This document shows, piece by piece, positions 35,079 to 45,600 of a stretch of DNA of 55,180 bases. The DNA is from Betaproteobacteria bacterium HGW-Betaproteobacteria-6 (GTDB taxonomy: Bacteria; Pseudomonadota; Gammaproteobacteria; Burkholderiales; Rhodocyclaceae), in NCBI GenBank assembly GCA_002842145.1, contig PHCF01000003.1, forward strand, positions 1 through 55,180, written 5' to 3'. The notes under the pieces were generated by a model. It saw only the letters and a list, made by a program, of their open reading frames with translations, was not told the DNA's origin and searched no databases. The translations under genes were made by a program, and so were the position numbers. The stretch's first letter is position 1; every line of letters begins with the position of its first letter.

Positions 35079-35426
35079 TCAGTAGCTGGGTGGCTCGGAT
35101 ACGGTGAGACTAAAGCAGTGGCCGCATGCAAGGCAGCGGTAGTTGTCGAGGATGCGACGGTCGACGAGTTCGCCCAACCGGGCACCGGACAGGCCACCGG
35201 CCGTGCCGCCAACCACGGCGCCGAAGAGCGCACCGAGGACACCGCCGAAGACCATGCCAGGCGGACCGGCGACGATGCCGACGGTCATGCCGATTTCGAT
35301 TCCGGACAGACTACCGGTGGCACCACCAACACAGCCGCCGACCGTGCCGATCAGGCCGGCAGTCTTTCGGGCGCGATTGCGGGTGGTGATACGTGCAGAG
35401 TGACAGTTTGGGCATTGAATGTTCAT
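35079..35426 (-). CDS. zinc-ribbon/glycine-zipper membrane protein
   Basis: 115 residues. CPNCHSARIT at the N-terminus and CLACGHCF near the C-terminus can make one zinc ribbon, while about 28-88 is a Gly/Ala/Val-rich glycine-zipper hairpin (GLIGTVGGCVGGATGSLSG, VFGGVLGALFGAVVGGTAGG). GGAG lies before the ATG. A membrane hairpin with a cytosolic zinc ribbon is suggested. It is the first gene of the leftward DUF932-YqaJ set, next to the right island end. Function unknown. Confidence 0.72.
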   Translation of the reverse strand: MNIQCPNCHSARITTRNRARKTAGLIGTVGGCVGGATGSLSGIEIGMTVGIVAGPPGMVFGGVLGALFGAVVGGTAGGLSGARLGELVDRRILDNYRCLACGHCFSLTVSEPPSY

Positions 35427-35841
35427 TCTCTGACTCCTGTAGATGGAAAGGACGAACGAAATCAACGAACACCATTTCTGGCACTCGCTGATTTGAACGT
35501 AATGAGGAGTTAGGTACTGAGGCCAGCTGCTTGACTCTGGCCAATCTGCCATGTTTTGCGACAGACGATCACCTTCTCAAGAAGGTGATATGTGATTGAA
35601 AAAAACTAAAATCCACGGGATATTGCGTGGGATCACTCAGCATGATCATTTCAAGCCATACATTCCCGGCTCACAAAACTGGCCTCGGAGATAGTCAGAA
35701 AACGCGGGCACTTCCCTGCGAAGGAGTGGCATGCAAATACTTCCAGCCCTACTCCACCCCAAGTTATCATGCTGAATTGATTAACAGGTGATCGGTATAG
35801 TGTTGATCGCCACAGGAGCAACCAAGGAGCAACGGACAATG
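35427..35841. other. right-end non-coding region of the island with inverted repeats and arm-type motifs
   Basis: No gene seen. ATCACCTTC/GAAGGTGAT with a TCAA loop (35568-35589) is a perfect 9-bp hairpin. TCAGCATGAT (35637-35646) and ATCATGCTGA (35766-35775) form a perfect 10-bp inverted repeat 119 bp apart. Two GGAGCAA units 11 bp apart (35815-35835) mirror those at 1961-1981. TGTTGATC occurs shortly before the pair at both ends (1937-1944 and 35801-35808). Such features suit binding of integrase and accessory proteins. Confidence 0.55.
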
Positions 35842-35936
35842 AAAAACAAAAAAGCCACTCCGAAGAATGGCCTAAATGCTTGATTTTACTGGTGCCCCCG
35901 AACGGAATCGAACCGCTACCTGATGATTACAAATCA
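35842..35936. repeat. right attachment site (att), overlapping tRNA-Thr
   Basis: 95 bp matching 1737-1831 with five differences, all in 35872-35888 between the terminator and the tRNA end. The 48-bp core (35889-35936) is identical and covers the 3' 47 bases of the tRNA. The terminator stem GCCACTC/GAATGGC with its T run (35848-35871, minus strand) belongs to the island copy. Confidence 0.9.
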
Positions 35937-35963
35937 ACTGCACGACCTTCATGCTACGGGGGC
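35890..35963 (-). tRNA. tRNA-Thr (UGU), integration target of the island
   Basis: 74 nt including encoded CCA. Acceptor GCCCCCG pairs with CGGGGGC; T-arm AGCGG-TTCGATT-CCGTT; anticodon loop TTTGTAA gives anticodon UGU. The anticodon stem GTTGA/TCATC has one T-T mismatch and the D-arm GCAT-GAAGGTC-GTGC has G where A14 is usual. The gene remains complete because the integrated element supplies its 3' end. Confidence 0.8.
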
Positions 35964-36008
35964 AGGAGCGATGGGGCGCGATTATAGCTTGAACATTCAA
36001 ATTTCGAC

Positions 36009-37769
36009 ATGAGCACACTCACCAATCCCTTCGAGATCGCGCGGGAAACGCTGCGGCTACTCGCGGCACGCCGTATCCCGCCTTCACCAGAGAATTACCA
36101 GACGCTCTATCACGAGATTGCAGGAACCAAGCCAGCAGGCGGATTGTTTCCGGAATCCCAGTTGCGGTCCCTCGCCGCCGCCCTCCCGAAATCCTCGCCC
36201 GACCAGCTGCGACTGGCTCGACAACTGGACGAAGCCGTCAAGACGGCCAACTGGGATGACTACAAGAAACACCTTGCTGATTTCGTCGCTGCCCTTGTCG
36301 ACTCCCAAAAACTTGCCTGGTCTGAACTGATCGCCGACCTATTGCGCCAGTGGGATGCCAAGCACACCGGACTGACCTCTGCCCGCAAACGGGAGGCGCT
36401 CGAACACGTATTGACAAGCAACGCAGCGAACCCCGACACCCTGTTCACGCGACTGCAGAGCCTGTTGCGCTCCTGGGGACAAGGCAAGGATGCCGAACCG
36501 GTCGCCACTGCCGAGACACCCCATTCAGAAATTGGCCGAAAATCCGGGTTGACCGTAGCAACGGCCGATTTGCTGCCTGAACTGCGTGAATTATTCGCCT
36601 TCACCCTCGAAACCGCGATGGCCACCCAGTTGCTCGAAAGCCCACAGCTATCCAGCGACGCCAAGACGCTGGCCAAGGACATCCGCAGCGCTGTCAGCCC
36701 GGCCCAACTGCAGGAATTCCTTACTCGCCTGAAGCGCTTCGCCTTCAAGCTCGAGCTACTAGCCGAAGACCAAGCAGAGCTCCGTCTGAGCCTCCTTGGC
36801 TTGCTCCGCCTACTGGTCGGCAACATCACTGAACTGGTTCTGGATGACCATTGGCTGCACGGACAAATCGAAGTCGTCCGCGAGATCATTGACAAACCAC
36901 TCTCGCAACGCGCTCTCGATGATGCCGAACGCCGACTGAAGGAAGTCCTCTACAAGCAAAGCCAGCTCAAGGCGAGCCTGTCTGAAGCCCGGGATACCAT
37001 CAAGAGCATGCTGGCCGGTTTCGTAGATCACCTCGCGGACTTTGCCGAGGCGACCTCCGATTATCACGACAAAATTGAAATTTGCGCCGGGAAAATCAGT
37101 TCCGCCACTGACATTTTCGAACTCGAAAATGTGCTTGGCGAAGTCATGCGTGAAACCAGGACAATCCAGATCAATGCCCAGCGCTCCCGAGACGAACTGA
37201 GGTCGACCCAGCAAAAGGTTCAAGAATCGGAAGCGCGCATCATTGAACTTGAACGCGAACTCGAAACCACTAGCGACCTTGTCCGCCACGACCAACTCAC
37301 CGGCGTCCTCAACCGCCGCGGCCTGGAAGAAATCTTCACCAAGGAAGCCGCACGAGCAACACGCCATGAAACCTCGTTGTGCGTAGCGCTGATTGACATC
37401 GACAATTTCAAGAAGCTCAACGACTCGATGGGGCATAGCACCGGGGACGAAGCCCTCATCCACCTCGCCACCATCTGCCGCGAAACCCTGCGTCCGCAGG
37501 ACACCGTCGCCCGCTACGGCGGCGAGGAGTTCATCATCCTGCTTCCCGACACCCCTATCAACGACGCCACCAGCGCCCTCGCCCGCCTGCAGCGCGAACT
37601 GACGAAAAAGTTTTTCCTGCATGCCAACGAGAAGGTGCTGATCACCTTCAGTGCCGGAGTGACGCAAATGAAAGCAGAAGACAGCCAGGCCTCGGTGATC
37701 AAGAGGGCTGACGAAGCCATGTATGAGGCCAAGCAGACCGGGAAGAACCGGGTAGTTCAGGCCCACTGA
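36009..37769 (+). CDS. diguanylate cyclase (GGDEF) with long helical N-terminus
   Basis: 586 residues. About 1-400 is a helical region including a coiled coil right before the catalytic domain ([20 protein letters not shown] and following). The GGDEF domain (about 425-585) has [26 protein letters not shown] and the active-site RYGGEEF, so it should make c-di-GMP. An RxxD inhibitory site is not obvious. No membrane segment. First chromosomal gene after the island; its product would act with the c-di-GMP-binding YcgR-type brake further right. Confidence 0.92.
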   Translation: MSTLTNPFEIARETLRLLAARRIPPSPENYQTLYHEIAGTKPAGGLFPESQLRSLAAALPKSSPDQLRLARQLDEAVKTANWDDYKKHLADFVAALVDSQKLAWSELIADLLRQWDAKHTGLTSARKREALEHVLTSNAANPDTLFTRLQSLLRSWGQGKDAEPVATAETPHSEIGRKSGLTVATADLLPELRELFAFTLETAMATQLLESPQLSSDAKTLAKDIRSAVSPAQLQEFLTRLKRFAFKLELLAEDQAELRLSLLGLLRLLVGNITELVLDDHWLHGQIEVVREIIDKPLSQRALDDAERRLKEVLYKQSQLKASLSEARDTIKSMLAGFVDHLADFAEATSDYHDKIEICAGKISSATDIFELENVLGEVMRETRTIQINAQRSRDELRSTQQKVQESEARIIELERELETTSDLVRHDQLTGVLNRRGLEEIFTKEAARATRHETSLCVALIDIDNFKKLNDSMGHSTGDEALIHLATICRETLRPQDTVARYGGEEFIILLPDTPINDATSALARLQRELTKKFFLHANEKVLITFSAGVTQMKAEDSQASVIKRADEAMYEAKQTGKNRVVQAH

Positions 37770-37800
37770 AGCCCGATCAGCTCCATCAGGAATCAATTCC

Positions 37801-38532
37801 GTGGCTCACAAAAAACGCGTTGCAATACTTCAGTCGAACTACATCCCCTGGAAAGGCTACTTCGATCTGATTGCGGCAGTCGACGAGTTCATTCTTTACG
37901 ACGACATGCAGTACACCCGGCGGGACTGGCGCAACCGGAACCAGATCAAGACCCCGCAAGGTCCGATCTGGCTAACTGTCCCAGTTCAAGTCAAAGGAAA
38001 ATATCACCAGTCGATCCGCGACACGAAAATCGATGGCGACGAATGGGCGAAGACGCACTGGAAGACAATTACCCAAAATTATAGAAAAGCAGCTCATGTC
38101 GACAGTGCGAGCAACCTGCTGGAGCAGATTTACTGCCAGCAAAGACATACCCATCTCTCTTCACTGAATCGGCTGCTAATCGAACGTATCTGCACATATC
38201 TAGGCATCAAAACAAAAATAAGCGACTCCTGCGACTACCGATTGTCAGCAGGCAAGTCCGAACGGCTCGCCGACCTGTGTGTTCAAGCAGGAGCGACCGA
38301 ATATCTTTCCGGACCAAGCGCCCAATCCTATCTGGACGAACAGGTTTTTCGCGAAAGAGGAATTTCCGTTACATGGTTCGACTACGCGGGGTATCCTGAA
38401 TATCCGCAGCAGTGGCAAGGTTTCACACACGCGGTATCCATCATTGACCTGCTGTTCAACTGTGGACCAGATGCACCACTCTTTATGAAATACGCACGCC
38501 CTGCCAAGGTCACGACAATCAATTTTTTATAG
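37801..38532 (+). CDS. WbqC-family protein
   Basis: 243 residues, GTG start 14 bases after a CAGGAA sequence. [23 protein letters not shown] and [15 protein letters not shown] are the WbqC family signature. WbqC proteins occur in polysaccharide and glycan loci and are proposed to attach amino acids such as glycine to sugars, though activity is not firmly shown. It opens the six-gene run that ends just before flagellin, implying modification of the flagellar glycan. Confidence 0.88.
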   Translation: MAHKKRVAILQSNYIPWKGYFDLIAAVDEFILYDDMQYTRRDWRNRNQIKTPQGPIWLTVPVQVKGKYHQSIRDTKIDGDEWAKTHWKTITQNYRKAAHVDSASNLLEQIYCQQRHTHLSSLNRLLIERICTYLGIKTKISDSCDYRLSAGKSERLADLCVQAGATEYLSGPSAQSYLDEQVFRERGISVTWFDYAGYPEYPQQWQGFTHAVSIIDLLFNCGPDAPLFMKYARPAKVTTINFL

Positions 38533-38538
38533 AAAACC

Positions 38539-39171
38539 ATGTCCCCATCCGATAGCATCAGTGCACTTGCCGACATTGCAGCCTATTACGCCGAAAAAAT
38601 TGAGGCGCACGGCGAAACAGCGCAGGGAGTGGACTGGAATGGGGCAGAAAGCCAGTCTCTTCGCTTCGAACAACTCACCAAGTTGATTACCCGAACATCA
38701 GAATTCACGATCAATGATCTCGGGTGCGGGTACGGTGCACTTTTCGACTACCTGCTACCGCGTTATGACCGCTTCCAGTATCGCGGCTACGACATTTCGA
38801 CAGAAATGATTTCGGCTGCACAAAAGCGACATTGCAAGCATGGCGCTGCATCGTACAAGATCGGAGCCCAACCGGATGGCACAGCCGACTACACGGTGGC
38901 CAGCGGAATATTCAATATCCGCCTGGATCAAAGCGACGAAAGCTGGACGCGCTATTTCAAGACAACGCTTGATGCCATCAACGAAACAAGCACGCACGGC
39001 TTTGCATTCAACTGCCTTACATCCTATTCCGACAAGGAGCGGATGCGGCAGTATCTCTATTACTCAAACCCCTGCGAAATGTTCGATTTCTGCAAACAGC
39101 GATATTCCCGCAACATAGCGCTGCTACATGACTACGGACTGTACGAGTACACGATACTCGTGCGCAAATAG
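38539..39171 (+). CDS. SAM-dependent methyltransferase (class I)
   Basis: 210 residues. Motif I is INDLGCGYGALFDYLL and the acidic motif II GYDIS. The fold is a standalone Rossmann methyltransferase with a substrate-binding C-terminus (SYSDKERMRQYLYYSNPCEMF). Starts seven bases after the WbqC stop, so co-translated. Likely acts on a sugar or sugar-linked acyl group in the glycan pathway; substrate is unknown. Confidence 0.82.
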   Translation: MSPSDSISALADIAAYYAEKIEAHGETAQGVDWNGAESQSLRFEQLTKLITRTSEFTINDLGCGYGALFDYLLPRYDRFQYRGYDISTEMISAAQKRHCKHGAASYKIGAQPDGTADYTVASGIFNIRLDQSDESWTRYFKTTLDAINETSTHGFAFNCLTSYSDKERMRQYLYYSNPCEMFDFCKQRYSRNIALLHDYGLYEYTILVRK

Positions 39172-39203
39172 GCGGCGCTCACTATTACCCCATCGAGGAC
39201 AAA

Positions 39204-39974
39204 ATGGACAAGTCACACGAATCAGGCGTATTGACCTATTCACCCTCCGAAAGCATTCACGCTAGGCGAGAAATCTTTGCGCAGATGAACGCCTACCAGG
39301 CCACAGAAGAAGAAAAAGAACGCTCGCTAGGGCTTTTTCTTCGTGGTTCGCTATTGGCGCGCATTTTCGCAATTGCTGACATTTATCGAAAAATCGTGGA
39401 CATCCCAGGATCGATTTTTGATATTGGAACATGGCGAGGGCAAACAGCCGTTCTTTGTGAAAACCTTAGAGCCATTTACGAACCACTGAACTTCAATCGT
39501 CGCATCGTCTGTTTTGACACTTTCGAAGGCTACAAAGGCTTCTCGGAAAAAGACAAATGCACGGCTTTGCATAAAGATGGCACCTATGCACTGGATAGCA
39601 CCGACTATGCGGACTTCTTGCGTAATCTGCTGATCTTGCATGAAAAAAGCAACGCCATGGGACATAACCACGGGAAACACAAGGTAATCAAGGGTGATTG
39701 CAGAGAGGCAATTCCTCAGTATTTCACAGAAAATCCAAATGAGTTTTTGGCGCTGGCCTTCTTTGATGTCAATGCTTACGCACCAACGCTGGAGGCCTTC
39801 GAGCATACCTATCAGCGGCTTGTCCCTGGCGGCATCCTTGCCTTCTGGCAACTCACAAGGGAGGCAACGCCAGCCGAAGGGCGTGTTTATGCAGAAAAAA
39901 TCTTGCCGACCAGCCAGCACACTCTGCATCGTAGCCACACCTACCCAGGACTTTCGTACATGGTCAAATCCTAA
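39204..39974 (+). CDS. TylF/macrocin O-methyltransferase-like enzyme
   Basis: 256 residues. Motif I SIFDIGTWRGQTAVLC and FDTFEGYKGFSEKD follow TylF/MycF-type sugar O-methyltransferases, where the FDTFEG segment is diagnostic; ALAFFDVNAYAPTLEAFEHTY and PGGILAFWQLT complete the fold (the metal-site Asp-Asp is partly changed, FFDVN for the usual DxD). GAGG before the ATG. Predicted to O-methylate a nucleotide sugar or glycan. Confidence 0.82.
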   Translation: MDKSHESGVLTYSPSESIHARREIFAQMNAYQATEEEKERSLGLFLRGSLLARIFAIADIYRKIVDIPGSIFDIGTWRGQTAVLCENLRAIYEPLNFNRRIVCFDTFEGYKGFSEKDKCTALHKDGTYALDSTDYADFLRNLLILHEKSNAMGHNHGKHKVIKGDCREAIPQYFTENPNEFLALAFFDVNAYAPTLEAFEHTYQRLVPGGILAFWQLTREATPAEGRVYAEKILPTSQHTLHRSHTYPGLSYMVKS

Positions 39975-40019
39975 CCATGCGCTACGAATGCACCTGACAC
40001 TCACGCAAGAGAGCAAACC

Positions 40020-41471
40020 ATGAAAACAGTCATTTTGGGGAATGGAATCATCGCGCTAAGCGTCGCCTTCAGACTAGCGATGCGATCATCCGAAAATGAC
40101 GAAATCATTGTTGCCGGCCCAACCACCAGAACAGGATCAGCAACGCTGGCCGCAGGGGCGATGCTCAACTCCTTCGCCGAAATCGAGGCCGGATCGCTGG
40201 AATCTGAATTCGATCTTTATCGCTTCGAACTCAGCCATCTGGCAACCAGAATGTGGCCTAAATTCGAGAAAGAAATCATCGAGGCCGCTGGATCATATCT
40301 TCCCTACGGCTGTTCGAAATGCCAGGGCTTTCCCGGAGGCGGATGCGTCGACACCGGAACTTACGTCGTCAACAACACGGCAGCCGATGACCTTGACGAC
40401 GAGAACTACGATGCCATCGTTGCTGCACTTGATGCATTTGACGAACCGTTCAAGCATGTCTCGCCTCGGGATATCCCGAACTACATGCCAGAACAAAGAC
40501 ATCGGGCGACACGCGCCCTGTATATTCCCAACGAAGGCTGGTTCAACCCCCGATTAATGCTTGAAAAGCTCGATGCCGTGCTGGCCAGACATCCAAGCGT
40601 TAAATTCATCGACAGCCAAGTCGACCGACTGGAAAAAGCCGGCCTTCAAATAGACACAGCAATTCTGGAAAATGGCCAGCGCCTCTCTGCGGACCATTTC
40701 ATCCTCGCTACCGGGGCAACGGTTAGCCATGTTCTGGACAAGAGCAATCTGGGCATGGAGATCCAAAGGGTGTTCTACGGAGTGGGGGTTTCCATTGAAA
40801 TCCAGAGTTCCGAATTTCCTCATACGAAATGTATTCGAACTCCGAATAGGGGCTTGGCGTGCGGAATTTACACGGTACCTTATTTCACAAATCCCGACGG
40901 TCCGAATGATCATATTCTTCTTGGCGCAAGCAACTATCTATCCCCGACCCCTATTCATGGAGGCAGGATTTCAAGCGTTGAATCCATACTCAATGCGGCA
41001 ATCGAACAGGTAAATTTCAACTTCTATCGCGCCAATCTGGTACGTGTCAATGTAGGCTGGCGACCAACCAGCCAAGATACCTATCCATTACTGGGAAAGA
41101 CCTCATACTCCAATTTGATAATTCTGTCTGGGACGAAACGAGACGGCTTCCACATGTCGCCGGTCATTTCCGAAAAAGTGATGGCCATGCTTTACGGAGA
41201 ACCAATCGACGAGCGCTTCGAAGTGTTTTCACCGGAAAGAAAACCCATTAGGGCACTAACCCGAGAGGAAGCCATCGCCAAGGCTGTCAGGCATCAAATC
41301 AGCGCAAATTATCAGCATGGCTTTAGTCCGGCCCAGAACAGAATGCCTGCGCAACTCGCTGAAATGTATCGGGATGGCTTGGAAAGACTTCATGACCAGA
41401 TTGGTGCCGCTGATTGGGGTATTCCGCCTGAAATGCTGGATATGTACCGATACGGACACGCGACACCGTAG
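40020..41471 (+). CDS. FAD-dependent oxidoreductase (DAO family)
   Basis: 483 residues. The N-terminal dinucleotide fold ILGNGIIALSVAFRLA has the GxGxxxxxxA pattern; ADHFILATGATVSHVL is the second FAD motif and VNVGWRPTSQDTYPLLGK the C-terminal FAD contact. Cysteines in YGCSKCQGFPGGGC are unusual for the family. It resembles amino-acid or amine oxidases. In this cluster it may oxidise an amino sugar or an amino-acid unit transferred by WbqC. Co-directional, 45 bp after the methyltransferase. Confidence 0.82.
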   Translation: MKTVILGNGIIALSVAFRLAMRSSENDEIIVAGPTTRTGSATLAAGAMLNSFAEIEAGSLESEFDLYRFELSHLATRMWPKFEKEIIEAAGSYLPYGCSKCQGFPGGGCVDTGTYVVNNTAADDLDDENYDAIVAALDAFDEPFKHVSPRDIPNYMPEQRHRATRALYIPNEGWFNPRLMLEKLDAVLARHPSVKFIDSQVDRLEKAGLQIDTAILENGQRLSADHFILATGATVSHVLDKSNLGMEIQRVFYGVGVSIEIQSSEFPHTKCIRTPNRGLACGIYTVPYFTNPDGPNDHILLGASNYLSPTPIHGGRISSVESILNAAIEQVNFNFYRANLVRVNVGWRPTSQDTYPLLGKTSYSNLIILSGTKRDGFHMSPVISEKVMAMLYGEPIDERFEVFSPERKPIRALTREEAIAKAVRHQISANYQHGFSPAQNRMPAQLAEMYRDGLERLHDQIGAADWGIPPEMLDMYRYGHATP

Positions 41472-41502
41472 CCATTGAACTCGTTTATCTATCAGGAAAC
41501 TC

Positions 41503-42669
41503 GTGGAAAAAAACAGTCGAATCCCCTTCAACAAGCCGTTTGTTGTTGGCAAGGAATTGTTCAACATCGCCCAAGCGGTAATGAATGGATCAATTTCCGG
41601 GGACGGGGAATACACCCGTCGCTGCCAAGACTGGCTTGAAACTCATTTGCGCACCCCGAAGGCACTGCTAACCCACTCGTGCACCGCAGCGCTCGAGATG
41701 GCCGCCATTCTGGCCGGCGTGGAGCATGGCGACGAAGTCATCATGCCGTCTTTCACCTTTGTCTCCACAGCCAACGCTTTCGCACTGCGCGGAGCCAAAC
41801 CTGTCTTTGTAGATATCAGGGAAGATACCCTAGGCTTGGATGAAAGACTTGTGGAGTCAGCAATAACTCCCAAAACTCGTGCTGTAGTTGCCGTTCACTA
41901 CGCTGGTCAGCCCTGCGCGATGACGGCATTGACCGAAATATGCCGGCGACACAATCTCACACTGATCGAAGATGCTGCTCAAGCCATCCTTTCAGAAAAC
42001 GAAGGTTCTGCACTGGGAACGATCGGCGACCTTGGCTGCCTGAGCTTCCATGAGACAAAAAATGTAATCAGTGGGGAAGGTGGTGCACTTCTGATCAACA
42101 ACCCTGATCTGATTGAGCGCGCTGAAATCATCTGGCAAAAAGGAACGAACCGAAAATCGTTTCTTCGTGGCCAAGTAGACAAATATACCTGGGTCGACAT
42201 CGGCTCGTCCTTCCTCCCCAGCGAATTGACCGCAGCTTTTCTTTACGCACAACTTGAACACGCCCGACGCATAAATTCACACCGCCGAGCGCTCTATTCC
42301 AAATATGTAGATCTACTCGCACCGTTGAAACAGACAGGCTTGCTGGGACTTCCTTTCCTTAGCGCAGATGGCCCGGCAAACGCGCATATATTCTACGTTC
42401 TCTGCAAAGACACCTTACAGCGATCAGCACTTATCGCACATCTCGCAAAAAACAACATTATTGCAGTGTTTCATTACGTCCCCCTGCATAGCTCCCCTGG
42501 CGGCCTCAAATTTGGCCGTACTCACGGCAATCTTTCTATTACCAATGACGTTTCTGGTCGTTTGCTACGACTGCCGATGTATTCCGAAATGAGTACCGCG
42601 GATGTGCGCAGGGTGTGCTCAGCTATCGCAGATTTTTTCAAGACAGATCTTTCAACGCTCTCAAACTAG
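41503..42669 (+). CDS. DegT/DnrJ/EryC1-family PLP sugar aminotransferase (WecE-like)
   Basis: 388 residues, GTG start. IPFNKPFVVGKELFNI, HSCTAALEMAAILAGV, IEDAAQAI and the catalytic lysine in SFHETKNVISGEGGAL define a DegT-family enzyme, closest in feel to the WecE/RffA group (4-amino-4,6-dideoxyhexose synthesis). It would convert a 4-keto nucleotide sugar to an amino sugar with glutamate as donor. The needed dehydratase is not in the window. Confidence 0.9.
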   Translation: MEKNSRIPFNKPFVVGKELFNIAQAVMNGSISGDGEYTRRCQDWLETHLRTPKALLTHSCTAALEMAAILAGVEHGDEVIMPSFTFVSTANAFALRGAKPVFVDIREDTLGLDERLVESAITPKTRAVVAVHYAGQPCAMTALTEICRRHNLTLIEDAAQAILSENEGSALGTIGDLGCLSFHETKNVISGEGGALLINNPDLIERAEIIWQKGTNRKSFLRGQVDKYTWVDIGSSFLPSELTAAFLYAQLEHARRINSHRRALYSKYVDLLAPLKQTGLLGLPFLSADGPANAHIFYVLCKDTLQRSALIAHLAKNNIIAVFHYVPLHSSPGGLKFGRTHGNLSITNDVSGRLLRLPMYSEMSTADVRRVCSAIADFFKTDLSTLSN

Positions 42670-42694
42670 AAATCGCTAGCGAACCGACCATCCT

Positions 42695-45600
42695 ATGCAA
42701 AGAACTGATATTTTTGAGCGGTTAAGTTCTCCCTACTATATTTTCGCCCCGGACTACCTTGAGACATCAGGAGGAATACGCGCGCTTCACATACTTTGCC
42801 ATGCACTGAATAGTATCGGAGAAGAAGCTTACGTCACTACTGATTGCGTCTCCAATGACCTGAGAACCCCCGTTCTGACAGACGACATCAAAAATCGCCA
42901 CCTTGAACAAAACCTCGCCCCCATAGTCGTCTATCCAGAAATTGTTCGGGACAATCCTCTAAATGCCGACAACGTAGTCCGATACTTGCTCAACGTTCCA
43001 GGTCTGATTTCCGGAGAGAGTCCTGAGTGGCAAGATAGTGATCTGATCTTCACTCACGGCTGGCATATTTCGCCCAAAGAATTGGACGCCCATTTGCTCG
43101 AAATACCGCTTATTAACTCAAAAATCTATAATTCACACGGAGTTAATGATCAGGAACGAAAAGGTTCTCTCGTATTTATCAACAGATACATTGATCGCGG
43201 CGGCAAGCTACAACCAATAACTTCAGACTCACTGGAAATATCCCGGCGAGTTCCGTTTAGAACACCCATAGAATTAGCAAAGCTATATCGCTCAGCCCAA
43301 CTCATGTACGCCTACGAGCCATCAACTGCATGCTTTGAGGCTCTAGTATGCGGTTGCCCGATCATTTACCTTCCCAACGATCTGTTGCTCCCCACCCGTT
43401 TTGAAGGCTATCTTGGGTCCGACGGTTCTGCGTGGGGTGCAGATTTATCTCTTATCGAAGCAGCAAAAAAAAACGTCCATCTGGCTGCTGAGAAATACGA
43501 AGAAAAAAAACACATATTTTGGGAACAACTAGAGAATTTCGTTGAAATAACCCAAGATCGCTCGTCAAAAAATCGGATTAATAGAAGCGCGCTGGGCGAA
43601 CTCCCCCCTCAAGACATCTCTATTGAAAAATACCGGCATTGGTTAGAGAGTCGAAACCAAGTATTGACTGACGCAGCAAGCCATCTGCACTTGGAGCCCA
43701 TACCGGAGGACGCCCTCCCAAGTTTCCAACTATTTATCAGACTGAACCCCGGCGATGAGACACGGCTGGCAGACACGCTAGATAGCCTGATGCAGATAAG
43801 CGGCCACTGGCTACTGGAAATCATCACCACACTTCCCAGTCCGGAAGGGCTTGATGAAATTCCGTGCATTCGCTGGCACACAGTCAGCGCCAATGCAGAA
43901 TCGAAGGCAGTCATCGACCAACTGGCAGAAACTCAAAATGCTGATTGGCTCATTGAACTTCCTGCCGGCGCAAAGCTTGATCAGTTCTATCTGTGGCGAT
44001 GCACTAAACAAATTCAGTACACCCCAGACGCGTTGGCCTTTTTTGTTGATGACGACTGCTGCAATGAAAAAGGAGTTCGTTTTTCCCCACGCTTCAAACC
44101 GGGTGTCAATCCCACATCATTGCAATCATCCGATCTTGCAGGTCCGATTTGCGTCCGCCGCGATGCATGGCTAGCCACCGATGGTGCAAGCCACCACCCT
44201 GGCAGCCCTTGGTTTTCAAAGCTACTAGGAATTTCCGGGAAATTTGGCTGGGACTCGATCAAGCATATTCCGGATGTCCTGATTACCTATCCAGATGCTT
44301 TTCCGAGCCACACTGAGTCCTGCGTGCTCACACTGGTACAAGAGTTTCAGGACCGGGGGATTGAGTGTGAAATCGTCCCAGTCTCTGGGCGAAGCTGGTG
44401 CATTCGCCACCCCTTAAACCAGCCGCCCAGCATATCGGTAGCCATACTCACCACAGGACAACTAGACCTGCTTTCCCGATGCCTGACCAGCGTCGTTGAG
44501 AAAACGGATTACCCCAACTTCGAGATTATCATTGCACTCACCAACGAGTACGGTGCGCCGGACCTGGATATCTGGCTAAAAAAGCTTGATGAACTCAACA
44601 AACCGAAAGTTCGACTCGTTCTGACCGGTGCAACTGGTAATCATGCAGCACGCTGCAATGCAGCTGCTGCGTCCTCATCCAGTGAATTTGTACTTTTCTT
44701 GAAAGAGGAAAGTGTCGTTATTCAGGGGAAATGGCTATACGAACTGGTTCGTAGTGGTACACAGACCGGAATCAGCGGTGTGTCCCCCAGACTAATACAA
44801 CCCGGTAACGCCATGATAGAGAACACCGGAAGCATTCTCGGCCTAAGGGGCATAGCCACCTCGCCGTACCAAGGAAAAGTGAAATTAGGGGAGGAGCTTG
44901 GCTATCTGGATTACTGCCATGTTGCGCGCGATGTAAGCACCCTGACTGCAGCGTGTATGTTGATTCGCAGAGAGAGCTTCCTCAGAGCAGGGGGCATGGA
45001 CGAAATCGACTTGGGCAACCACCTTGCCGAAATCGATTTTTGCCTGAAACTACGCAAAAATGGGGAACGGCTGGTATATCAACCCCTGTCCACTATTGTC
45101 AGCAGCAATCCCAAGGAGGCGCTATTCGATCTCGACCCAAGCCATGTCTCTAGACTTGCAATGGACGAAGATCACTCAAAGAAAATACTTTCCAAACGCT
45201 GGTATCCGGTAGCTGCCGTAGACCCTTTTTGGAACCCCGCGCTGTCACTGGCCGAGACTATCCCCACACCCGAATTGGAGTTTCACGCTAGATGGCAGAG
45301 GATTCCGACACATCTGCCTCGCATTCTTGCCAACCAGCTCCCCAATGGTCAAGGCGACTATCGAATCGTATCGCCCTTGCGTGCTCTCAGTAAAGCAGGC
45401 ATGGCCAGCGAATGCCTCTGGCCACAGAGAATCAAGGGAGAAGCGCGATACAACTCGATCTCTGAAATCGCTCGCCTGAATCCTGACAGCATCGTCGTCC
45501 AGCATTACATCACGACCCCCGCACTTGCTGCGTTAAACGAATGGGATTCTTCGGGATGCAGGCCGTTCACTGTTTACTCACTGGACGATCTCATCACCGA

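Larger units (their letters stand above)
1784..35936. mobile_element. integrative and mobilizable genomic island in tRNA-Thr, about 34 kb
   Basis: The element is bounded by direct 48-bp tRNA-derived cores, has a tyrosine integrase reading inward from the left end, an AlpA-like small DNA-binding protein, a MOBQ relaxase with a matching oriT, and YqaJ/DUF932 genes at the right end. No VirB/Tra/MPF, coupling-protein or replication-initiation gene was recognised, so transfer would depend on a helper. Cargo is a zinc/cobalt/cadmium resistance block, a toxin-antitoxin pair, nucleoid proteins (H-NS, IHF-like) and an uncharacterised kinase/nuclease module. The tRNA gene is restored by the element's own 3' end. 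Size is the distance between cores. Confidence 0.88.

Noticed and set aside
29526..35426. Cryptic filamentous or tailed prophage (small membrane proteins, XRE repressor, YqaJ)
   Set aside because: No replication protein, Zot/pI, coat, terminase or portal gene is present; the YqaJ/DUF932 set also occurs in non-phage integrative elements.
35839..35883. 14-codon plus-strand frame with a GGAGCAAC sequence in front, near the right att site
   Set aside because: It is made of the tRNA terminator hairpin and the island-end repeat; the apparent ribosome-binding site is the arm-type motif.
1784..35936. Self-transmissible ICE
   Set aside because: No VirB/Tra pore, VirD4-type coupling protein or pilus gene was found, only relaxase and oriT.
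36810..37796. 328-residue minus-strand frame opposite the GGDEF gene
   Set aside because: Antisense to a confidently identified diguanylate cyclase; composition is a shadow of its codon usage.
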